Source: Tanytarsus gracilentus
Taxonomy: Eukaryota > Arthropoda > Insecta > Diptera > Chironomidae
DNA length: 64,000 bases
NCBI GenBank assembly: GCA_038502055.1
Contig: JAXRKN010000036.1
Coordinates: forward strand, 2,170,001-2,234,000
Direction: 5' to 3'
The position numbers were made by a program, and so were the translations under genes. Shown piece by piece: positions 35,101 to 47,100 of this stretch. The notes beneath the pieces are model-generated. The model was not told the DNA's origin. It did not search any database and saw only the letters and a program-made list of their open reading frames with translations. Position 1 is the first letter of the stretch, and every line of letters begins with the position of its first letter.

Positions 35101-38100
35101 TAGCATTTATCAAAAATCATCTATGTCAATAGATTCCTGGTCCAATCACGAGTTCAACGATACCCATGAAGCCATAGTTCTGAAAAATGGACATTTTGGC
35201 TGTCCGTGGCACTACTGGCCGTCCATGATGGACATTCATCAAAAATCATCAATGCCATTCAGTTCCTGGTTCAATTACGAGTTCAACGAGATACATGGAG
35301 CCATAGTTCTGAAAAATGAACATTTTGGCTGTCCGTGGCACTGCTGGCCGGCCATGATGGACATTCCTCAAAAATCATCTATATCAATCGATTCCTGGTC
35401 CAATCACGAGTTCAACGATACCCATGAAACCATAGTTCTGAAAAATGGACATTTTGGCTGTCTGTGGCACGACCATAGGTCACGACTCGAAAAATCATGT
35501 ATGTCAATCGATTCCTGGTCAAGTTACGAATCAATGCCAATCGATTTCTGGTCCAATCACGAGTTCAACGATACCCATGAAGCCATATAAGAAAAAATTT
35601 GTATGAAAAATGGACGTTATGGCCGTCCATGGCACGACCATAGGTCATGACTCAAAAAATAGTCAGTGCCTGCACATATAGACCCTAAGAGCTACCATCT
35701 GGCGAAAACTAGAAGTCTCTAGCTGGTCCAGGGACCGAGATCTCGCTTGTGCAGACGGACGGACGGACGGACGGACGGACAGACGGACGGACGGACGGAA
35801 TCACGAGCATATAAGCGTTACACCACTTTGTGGGTTACGCTAAAAATAATTATCCATCATGATGTATTTTACTCATTTATATTTTTTCTTGACACATGAC
35901 ACAATGAAGAAGTGAATGAGGAAAAAATCTTAGCACTAACATCATTATCAGTACATTATAACCATTTAGATGTTCATTAAGCTACATCTCTATTGATTCA
36001 ATTGATGGAGAGAGAGAGAAAAAAGGAAGGATGATTTCATTTCATATAAAACTACGTGTGTATAAAGGAACAATCACCATCAATCTAAATCGTGTTTGCA
36101 GAGAAAAAGGAAAATGTCACCTAGAGAAGATTAAAATAGTGCGTGTCTTTTTATAAGGAAAATAAACGACTAATGTGCTTTTTATTTTCTCTTTTTATCG
36201 ACATCAACTCTATTTTTTAAATGCTAAGATTTACCTATCGTATGGGTACGATCTCCAGTTTTTTTCGAGATTTATTGTTTTGTGTGCGAAAATTTATTTT
36301 GGAATAAGAAAAAGAAGAGTGTCGTTGTGGTGATTTATGGGTGAGAAAAACGAGAGAAAAATTGAAAATAATTTATTAAAGTTTTCCTTCGAGTCGTTTA
36401 TAAAGTTAATGTGCGATTAATGAGGGAAGGAAAAATAATCTTGTTTAATAAATTGCTCGGTTATTTAAAATAAATCTAAAAATATCCAATCAAGTTTTAC
36501 AACTTGTCACGACAGCTTTTCGAGAAAGGAATCAAGAAGCTTTCAATGAAATTTGAAAAACATCATACAAATTATGAATGTTGATTAAGCGATAGTTTTA
36601 CAAACTCTTGTTCGTGTGACAACGCTTCATTCAATTTTATAAAATCATATTGATTTTCCTCGAATTAGTGAGCATAAACTTGTTAAAAATATAAAGAGAG
36701 AGAGAGTTGATGGGTTGATGGAAATAATAAGTGAGATGGAAAAAAATCAATTAATTTTATCGTGCGACCTCATTAGATCGACTTATTGAGATATAAAGAT
36801 TTTTTTATGATGATGTAAAGCTTATGGATATAAAAGGATGGGCGATAATGATAAAATAGTAATAGGTCGATAATGAGACGTGGTACTACCGAAACTCGAG
36901 AATTGTCGCGATCTTAATAAACTGCTCGGCGCCGTCGTCGATGAAAGCGAACGAAATGACATTGACAATGACATCTCCTCTCCATATGATACCGTAGATA
37001 AGCATTTCTTTAACTTCTTCCCACCTTGTGACCTTTGCAAAGGTCCCTGAAGTGTGGGTCCTATATTACATCCACTAGCAACATTAACACTACCACTACC
37101 AAGTCCAGCACGCTTATTAGGGCTAATTGAAGATGATATACTGCCACGTGGATCAATAATTGATGATGTCGTACCTGAACCAACCATACCATTCATCTGA
37201 CCGCAACGATTATTTTTTTATCGCACATTGTTTAAAGGATATTAATTATATATATTTTTTTTGTTAGTTGGGGGATGTGTTTGTGTCATACATAAGAGCG
37301 GTGGTGTAGGAAAAAAGAAAGAGAAAGAAATTAAAGCACAAAAATTTGTTTAGTCAAAATAATTCCATTATTCTTCTAAGATACAAAAATTGGGGTGTCA
37401 CATAATAAATCTCCAATAATTCCTTATGCTTTCATTAACAAAATATTCACTGAATTAAAAATTAAACTTAATTGTGTGAACTCTTTCGAGAGATAATCTC
37501 AACCTTTAATTTGATATTAAGTCAAGAGAGTGCCTCAAACCATTTTTACAACCAAAAAAAAGTTGAATTCTTTTTAATCTTAGAGAAAGTGACAGAGAGA
37601 GAAAAAGGAAATTAGGAGTCGTTTAAAAGTGACGAACGTCATTAAACATTGGCTTTGTAACAAAAAGCTTGAATGGGTTGCGCCATTTTACAAAAGAGGT
37701 GCTCCACTCAATTTTCGACAGTCAAAAGACTTTCATTACTTGTCTCGTTGAGTGAAGCATCCTTTTTCCCTTCTTTTGTTTTCTAATAACAGGTGAAAAA
37801 AAAGAGAGAGAACAAAAAATATTTTCTTCTTAGCTAATGATGCACGCCATGCTGCTTGCCAGCTAGACTCGTGTACAGAACCATGGCGATGCTGGATAGA
37901 GATTGAGACTGAAATAGGACCTAATTTATTTATACGCTCTCTCTCATTCGTTGAGGCAAAAGAGCACAACGTAATTAGGATAAGATTAGAGTGTGAGAGA
38001 GTAAAGTACATCAAGATATAGAATGGAGAGGTTACAACAATAGAGAGCAGAAAAAAAAATAAAATTATTAGAAACGCAAGGCAATGTTGCGTTGAGAATA

Positions 38101-41100
38101 AATTAATTAATAAAATATAAGAGAAAAATATGGTGATGTCTAAGTAAGATGTAACAAAGAAGGAAAAAAATAATAAATTATTCACCGAGTAAATGTTCGG
38201 GACAGCTCAATTTATGTTAATGATCGTATTTGATGTGTTTTAAGTTTTTTTTTCAACAGCCGTCGACGTGTGTTAACAAACATTTTATGGGAGTAACAAT
38301 TAACATGAATGTCGTTGCCTCAATCTTTAAAGTGATTCAAAGTGATTAATTACACTTTTTAAGACCTCATTTTGGTCTGCTGCTCATGGCGAAAAAAGTT
38401 TTCTCATTTCCTTTATAAATTCACGTCTATGTGTGTTGTCTGATGCTGTCGGTGCGAGAGTCTAAAGAAGATGCGGTTGTTCTGTGAGGATACAAAAGTT
38501 TCCGTTCTCTCTTCCCCATAATTGGTGAAAACTTTGATAAATTCATGCGTCATGGTTGGAGAGACACTGTTTGAGGCGAAAAGTTTTTTGCCCAGATATT
38601 ACACAACAGCCTCAGGTTGCTCGTGAAATTTACTTTTAATTTAAAATATGTGTTTTCATTTCTTTTTCCTTTCCCTCTGCAAAATGTCTCTTAAGTTTGT
38701 TCAATTTAAGTTTCTTTTTTATCAAAAATATCCAAACATGAAAAATATTATTTTTTTGTTAAATTACTTCAAGAGATTTTCTCAACAAGTCATTAAAAAA
38801 TTGCTGCTGGTGCGGAAAGTTATGATGACACTACTTTTAATCAAAATCTTTTTTATAGCATAAGAAAAACTAATAAGTGAAAGAAATGAGAGTCCATTTG
38901 AATTTGCGTCAAGAAAGGAAAGAAAATGATCTCTCCCTGGAGTGTCATGAATGTTTTTGCACTTTCATTACAGCAAAATGGTGTGCAATTTTTGCTACAG
39001 AACATAACAATGGCATTGTAACTTCTCGTCGACTTTAATAGCACAGAGTGAGAAAAAAAGAAGAAAAAATCTCTAGCATATACTACAATTTTACTGAATA
39101 AAGGATTTTCTTTCTGTGGGCTGCTAAAAACAACAACACGAGCAAAAAGAAGCAGCTACAAAATGCTCATTTTTTTGTCTCTCATAATTCTAAAATATTT
39201 ACCAAGTATTTCACCGAAGAGGAATCTAAGGCAGTTTTCACTTTGATCATCGGAAGAGTCAGAGTCATAGGCACACATGGTTGTATTCTGTTGCACGTTT
39301 ATAAATTCATGAAAATATGTCACTCATAAATGTTGTCGCTTAAAACACATCAAATACAATTTGCTTCCTTATTATATGGAAAATTATACGCCATGAACAT
39401 ACAATATAAATTGAAACAATACATTTATCGTATACGTGTGTATCATTGTGATTCATTTGTGGCCTGTTTCATTTACCCAATTATTATTTTAATTCTCTCC
39501 ACCACCTCCACCATTATCATACTGAGATTGATAGATTAAATTAAATATTCAAAGTCAAATCATTCACCAGAAGATCATTTTGTGTGTGTGCTGCACTATA
39601 AAATTTATGCACATTCCAATATTTTCAAATTAAGCTGTAATCAGCTTTTATATATCACATATTTCTGAAATTGGTGCAGAAATGATGTTGCTTGATGCAG
39701 CAAAAAAAAAGACATGTGAACATGTTACATGAAAAATGCACATGAATGAAATGAGTGAATTGGATAATGAGAAAATGTAACAAAACTCTTCACTCTCACT
39801 CAAACCCTTTTGGGTCTCACATGGTGCGAGTGAAAATCATGTTGATAATTTTTTGTGCTACATGTGAACATCGCAAATGGATGAAAAACTATTTGAAAAA
39901 TGTTGACATGTTTCGCTGGAGGTTTTGTAATTTGATTGAATTTTTAAAGGACTGTTATTTGCTCATAAATTGTTAAAGAGGACGAGTGAACTTTAATTTT
40001 TGAAATATTTTAATTAAAATTTAATCTCGTGGAAATTTAAAAATCAAATGTTTGTCATTCAATAATTTAGTTATGAATTTTAAGTGCATGAAAATTAATA
40101 ATAATAATGAAATATTTATGGAAAGTGAAACGCATGAAATGTTGAAAAAAATATTGGTGCGGCAGAAAATCGCATAAACTTAGAGTTGAAATGATGATCA
40201 TAAAAATATTCATCTAATTTACATTTCTCATTCGCATAAGCGTATATGAAACTTTTAAATTTTACACGCGTACTCTCGAGCACACACTCGCTATATCAGC
40301 AAGAGGATGTAAAATATGGTAAATTATAAAGCATTCAAATTTACTACACCTAAAGTTCTATTCTAGTCTCCTTATTTTTTTATTGGCTTAAGAGGATTAA
40401 AAGGTTAAATTTAAAACTTTTTGCTAGGTTAAAAAAATAAAATCCTTCCTTTCTAAATCGGTTACAACATGAAAATTCGTTCCGAGCTTTAACGAAGAAC
40501 GAATTGGGTTTTTATAGAAAACGAGAGGAAGTAAAATAAATAAAATGGATGGGGGCAGCAGGCAATCAGGTTGAAAGTAAAAATTATTTTAAAAAAGAAG
40601 AAAGAAAATCTACGATGCAGCGAAAAATAAAAGGAAAAATGGAAAATAGGAAAGAGAAAACTTTTCTTTATCACATCGTCGTTTGTTGTTTTGTCTTCGA
40701 GAAGAATGATCAGTAAATTGAAAAGTAAATTTTCTTCCCTTTTTGATAACGCATTGAACAAAAGTTTTTTCATCGCAACCTCAACAACAAGAAATTCGCG
40801 TGTGTGTATACGAAGAATTGTTATTTTTTTGTATGACAATTTTCCCGTTTTTCAATAAGAAAAACTTTTTTTTATATTATTCAGATCTCGTACATTGACT
40901 TCTATCCTATTTCTTCTCTTTTTATAGTATCAATCAATCTTTTGTGCTTGAGAAAAATATTTCGGAGAGGGAAAACACCGAAAACCTCGCAGAGAGCTTA
41001 GAAACCCAATCAAAAAATCAATCCTTTCGAGAAAGGAGAGTGAAAGTGAGGATCTTAAAATATTTTACCCATACACATGTGTATAAGTGCTAATTTAAGC

Positions 41101-44100
41101 TTATCCTTCGTCTTCTTCAATTTTACAAGGCACGCCATCATGGTTTGAACGCAATATTTTTCGGAAAAAAGGGAAATACCACAAATCTCTATTGGTTTTA
41201 TCGCAAAAATTGTATATAAAGGAAATGTAAAAGATTGTTTAAATTGATGCCTCGAGCTCTTTGAGGCGTGGTGCACGAAATAGCAAAATAAATTTGATTA
41301 TTTAAGGTATTTGCGATCGGAATTAACGGCGGAGACTGTAATCTCTGTCATATAATCGAGAATATAGCAATTTATACACAATCAAGGTATGAATTTTCTC
41401 GCTCAGCACAAAATCTTTCAATGTCTTTAAAAAATTCATTTTTGAATTGAGGAAGAGAATTGGAAAAGCAAACAAAAGATAAAAAAGAGGTTAAGAGGGG
41501 AAAAAGTTCTTGTTTTTCTTTAACACTATGCATACGTAAACTATTCTTCAACAAACTATTCCTCCACCTCCCAAACATCTAATTCATAGTCGATTGAATT
41601 TTCGTCGAAAAATTCCCTCGAGAGATAGAGCAAGAATATCGAACTTTGTTGCAGGAGGATAAGGAACGAGATATATTGTGAGGATGTAAACATGAAAAGC
41701 TTTCTCCCCATCGAAATGTATTTTTTCTTGATTCGATTGTTATTATTGCTACTGCCTTGTCGACGTCGTCTTTGAGAGAATCAAATGGAGAGATTTAATG
41801 TAATTGAAGAATTATTCAATTTCACTTGACTACGTTTTTTTCTAGGGGTCCACAATATTTTTGATAATATTTAAATTATTAAAATAATTCAAGGAATTGA
41901 TTTGATTTTGTTTTGAAATTTTACTTGTGGACTTTACACACTATATACGAACATATCGATAAGGGCATTTATTAAATGTTGTTAGTAGTTATATACACAC
42001 ACGCGCACGCATTCTTAATGATTGATTGATTGATACAATGAAATTGATACTTACTGAAACGTCGCATAAAATTTCCACCCTTGTTTTTGCTGGTGGACGC
42101 ACTTGATGACGAAGTCGAAGGTGCGGAAAATTTTTCCACATTCGATGTTTTACGAAGATTGAGCAGTCGATTTTGATCTTGCTTATTAAGCTTTATATTG
42201 GGCACGGAGAGTAATCGCTCGAGACGTTTCTCCTTCTTGATGCGAGGCGGTGCTGTCGGTGGTTCACTTTTCATGAATGGTAACTCGGTGGGGCGCGAAA
42301 TTCCAGCACCTTCGCTCGGTGGAACGCTTGCTTTTCGACACAGCGGTTCTTCAACAGCAAAATCCACGCGTCGATCCTTTTTGTCAACGGGAGTGGAACT
42401 ATTTGATGCTTTTGGTGTCACTTCTTTATCGCACACCGCACCTAACTCTTCAATGTTCTTTATGAGGTCAGAAATCTCTTGAAATTTTTCAGTTTCTTCA
42501 TCCGATGACGATACAGACTCTTCAACGGAATCTGGTGAGAGCTCAATGGGTGAAATTATCGTTCCATCAACCGCCCTCCTTTCTTTTGTAAGCGAATCAC
42601 CAAAAGTGCTTTTTATTTTCATTTCAGCTTTTGAGAAATGACTCTTAAAGCCTTTCCAAGATGACGTCTTTCGATAGCAATTCGCTTTCATTCGACTCAC
42701 ATCTTCACCCGGTGAGATTGCCTCCTCGTCGAGCGATAAAACTTCGAGAGCATCGGCCGCCGGCGACGCAGGACGTGATGGCTCATTGGATTTAGATGGT
42801 GGTAGTGGACTGATTGACATATCATGTAACTACATCCGTGCAATAATCACACAAGATATGAGAAATATTTTTGCAAGAGCACAATTTTTTTATATTTGAT
42901 CGTTGTTGCAGGTCGAATCAATTGAAAATTCATATAAAAAAGATGAAACAAAAAAAAAAGAGTAAAAATAAAAAAGAATATTCATATTTTTTCATAAATA
43001 ATAAAGGAAGTAATTTTTACGCTAAAAATAAAAATTTTATTATGGAAAGCTGTTATAGTGAGAGCAAAAAAATAGAAGCAGCAGTGGTGAGAAAAAGATT
43101 TATGAGCTAAATTTCAACTAAAATATACATATTGCATTTCTATTGATTTTTTTTTCTTTCCATTATACATTTGGCATATGGTACTATAAGATAATAAAAA
43201 TAGAAAATGCTCCGTCTCTTGCTCAATCTCATTTTTTCAATGGATAATGACATGAAAGAAGAAGAGAGAAAAAAAGTTCTCAGCCTTTAATAAATTATTA
43301 GATTTAGCACTACTCAAGCAAGAGAGGGTGAAAACTATATAAAATTAAAATATTGCTCTCTAAAGACAAGAAAAAAAACTAAAGATTGCAATTAAGCAAA
43401 TTGCGCTTTAATAATTAATAAAGACATCAAAAGACAATTTGAATTTTTTTTGCGTAACTAAAAAAATTTCGCCTGCATTATTCAAACAATATGAAACATG
43501 ATTTAAGCTGAACGAATTTATGGTTAGACTTTTTTTTGGAGGGGTGATAAATTTATTTTTGTCGTCAAATTTTCTGCTCTTCTGGTTTCTGTTATGACTT
43601 GACATTCTTTCCAAAGAGATTTTTTATTCTTCATCAATTTTTTCCTCTTTTTTTATAGTACACTGAATCATATGAAATACCTTTCGAGTTCATTCATATA
43701 TCATTCGAATGAGAGTAAATAAAAAACTCAATTATGTATCAAACGCAAAATGTAAAAATATAAAAGGAAAAAATATATATATAAAACGTAAGAGGTGTGA
43801 AATGATTCGTGGGAAAAGGAAATTCACTGAAATGGCTTATAAATGACAGCAAATAAAAAAAAGATATTTTCGTTTGAGGTCGTCTTCTGGGAGGAATTAG
43901 AATATTAAGTATGTACACACAGAAATATGAAGGAGAAGAAGTTAGGTAGGAAAGGTGGTTTGTCGAAGAAAAATAAAGGTAATGTACATAAATGGGAAAA
44001 TTTTCGATTTTTTTGGCACCCTAGGAAAAAAAGTTTCCGCTGTCGTTACATTTTAATTCATATTTTTCAGTAATTAATTTTTCGCTTCATAAATGGAATA

Positions 44101-47100
44101 TATTGGAAAATTTATGTCATAAATTAATTTTTTCATTAAGTAGAGAGAGAGAAATATAATTGACAGTTAACATAGAGCCATAAATCACTTACTTGATCAA
44201 TGCTCGGCGAACGCTGTTCTTCACGCGTAAAAGGCTCCGTCCGTTTGGGGCTGCGCGGCGTTCTCGCATATGGATCCTGAGCACCATACAAGTCCGGACT
44301 GGCGACATTGAACAGACACACTTTTTGTACGATATCGACTATCACCAAGCCCGACTCATTTCCATAAGCCATTCTGTGCAAATAAAATTTTATTAATTTT
44401 AACGCGCCAGCAATTGAGGTGCGCACATGTGAACTCACAATCCATAACTAGAGTTTATGCACAGCGACGTAATTTGACCGGGATGTGTATTATTTGTCCA
44501 TGGTGTGAGGCAAACTAATTGAGCCTGAAATCCAGGTGGTTTCCGTAACGGTCCTGGACGAACCTTTAGCATACTGTCACTCTAAATATAGCCGCGAATG
44601 AAAATGAAAATGTACACGCTGAATGCATTAAATATTCATATTCGCACATACCCTCTTCTCGTTTTCCATCGAATCCGGTTGCTTGGGCAATGAGCGTGGA
44701 ATAAATTCGCACTCAGGGCTGACGTCAGTTTCATCGGTATTTTCATAAGTTATTGGAATCTCTAATACTAAGATATCTGATAAACATTCTTGTTTCTTAA
44801 ATTTAAACAATATCACATGACCGCTGAAACCAGCCACACACAACCTTCTACGAATGTGTAACCAGACACATACATTCGTTATGATGATGAGGGTAGAAAA
44901 AAAAGATAAAATTCAAATAAATTTATTGATCGTGAAAAAAAATGTTGTCACGGTCGTAACGTACCTTGATTCGGGACATAATGAAATAATTTGTATAGCT
45001 AATGGATCCTCATCGGAAGTGCTATCGAGTGACCGCGTTTTCGATTTCTCAAATATCTTTGCCGTTTTGAGCTTATATAATACTAGAAGTGATCCCGAGC
45101 CTGCATCCCAAAACTTCACGGAACCATCTTGGTGACCGGTAATAATCATTTCCGAGTAACTACGTGAGGCCGGCGCCCATGAACCTCCGATGACTGGCCA
45201 CTGCTTCTCCGACGTGCCTGGTTTTCGGTTTTGTGCATGACGTCCGACCGAATAAAAAGCAGGAACTAAATCAGATGGACAATCAGCAAGATACGTGCAA
45301 CAAGTAACAGGAGAATCATGAAGGTCCATCGAGTAGGGTGAATCGAAGCAGGGAAAGCCGTTGGTAGTTAAGTCAATGATAACCAAGTCGTTCTGTAAAA
45401 GCACAGCGATCGCATACGGTTCTTGCATATCACTTTGCCATGGACTTTCGCACATTGTTACAAAATCAACAACCGGATGTTCCATGTGAAGCACAGTCGT
45501 CGCCTTTCCTTGCAGCACGGATATACATGGCGATTTGCCGCCTTTTTCCATTGACAAGCCACCCGAGAAAATTGTAAAAGTCTCACTGGAGAGAGAGAGA
45601 AAGCAAAAATATTCATTCATGTTTGAGTGAACACAAAATTTTTATTATAATGCGAGTATGCGACCCGAGTGAAGACATTTGAAAAATATTTCGCAAGAGC
45701 TTTTCTTTAGGTTAAAAATAATTTTCAAATTTTCGCACATTTTTGGGTTCACAGGTATGTAATAAAATTCGTTAAAATACCAATTTCGTGTCGTTTTCAG
45801 TTCCACTTTGTGTATTGGCTTGCATGTCTCCAATTTTCCTTCTTTTGTCAGCTTCGCATGCGGATAAGTGTGTATCTGAGGTTTAGCTGTTGCTCGTAAA
45901 GGCCACGTACATAATGAACCATCAATATGAGACGAGACAAAGTGTTTGCCCTCATGATGCCATGAAATTGAGCGAAGAGGTTCATGCGATTGCCATCTAC
46001 ATTCATAAGGGAAAATGGGAATTGAACGAAATGATTAATTTCTTAGTAGCTTTTGATTCACTTGACTCACCTGAATTCCGCAAATTTTCCTTTCATATCC
46101 CACAGTGTTATGAGACCTAATTCAAATCCTATCAACACCTTTGCACATTTAGAGAGATTGATGAGAAAAATTTATGACAATGAGGTTAGTTCATACTGTA
46201 TTGAGTACACTTACTTTATTTGAATCTAAAGGATTATCTGATAAATGAACCACCGAACCGGGATGCGTTTTCATTGTGCTATAAAAGAAAGAAGAGATGA
46301 TGATAAAGTGCTTGTAAAGAATGCTCTTATCTTGCTTCCTTTTGTGCCCGAATTTACCGTTAATGTATACACACGAAGCAAGATTTATGTTCGTGACAAA
46401 CGGTTGAGCAAAAGTGGATGTGTGTGTCCTCTCCACATTTTTCATGACCGAGTCTTGTTTGATTTTCTTTTACCAAATTATGCTCAGCGTTCCAACAAAA
46501 AGAAATAATTTACATGCAGATGTTTATGAACAAAAAAAAGAAGCGAAAGATTTTATCTCGTCCAACATAACATCATTTATTTCACTAAAAGCACACCTGA
46601 AAGTGATATTCTTTTTTTTATGAAAGTGTGCTGGAATGAAAACCAAAATGAATATAAAGCGCATGGAAATGTCAGAAAATTACTTTCGCCAGCAACCACT
46701 TGACGCTCCTTTTCACAATTTATCAGTAACAGAAGAGCGAAAGCTTCATTTTGCGATGGTTTAATGTTTCACGACTTTTGAGATACGCATCTTGTGAGAA
46801 ACGGAGCATACACAGAAGCCATAAAGCGACAGAGGTGGAAAGTGTATGAGGGAATTTCCCTTTTTGAATTTTTCATCTAAAAAATTTGCATTAATATTTT
46901 TTTTTCTGCAAACTCATGCTGTTAAATTTTTAATCTCCTATATGGCAATTATTCATTAAGAAATTTAATCCTCAAAATTTTAAATATCGTCACGTACGGT
47001 TGAATTAATCCCACCCACACTCTAAAGCCATGATGTGTCTTCATAATATTATTTTACCATATATAATTATTTTCATATCTCTCAGATAGATAATTAATTT

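Larger units (their letters stand above)
34872..35840. mobile_element. Inverted-repeat element carrying an in-frame tandem repeat
   Basis: The ends match as an 11-bp perfect inverted repeat: GCGTAACCCAC at 34872-34882 and its complement at 35830-35840, followed inward by a partial match (TTGTAAC against GGTGTAAC). The interior is a tandem repeat with an open frame, then a GGAC microsatellite. No clear target-site duplication and no transposase were seen. A non-autonomous DNA transposon is the likeliest reading. Confidence 0.6.
31792..36889. other. Tomosyn intron downstream of the alternative exons
   Basis: Five kilobases of AT-rich DNA with GA-rich runs. Contains the inverted-repeat element with 129-bp tandem repeats at 34872-35840 and a stretch dense in AGCTTTT/AAAAGCT at about 34150-34325. 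No host gene seen. Confidence 0.6.

Noticed and set aside
34941..35640. CRISPR array
   Set aside because: The units are contiguous, 129 bp, without spacers, and the host is a eukaryote.
42198..42482. Plus-strand frame of about 94 residues
   Set aside because: Shadow of tomosyn exon 12a on the opposite strand; no splice sites or family features of its own.
44854..45135. Plus-strand frame overlapping tomosyn exon 8
   Set aside because: Antisense shadow of an exon with clear tomosyn homology.
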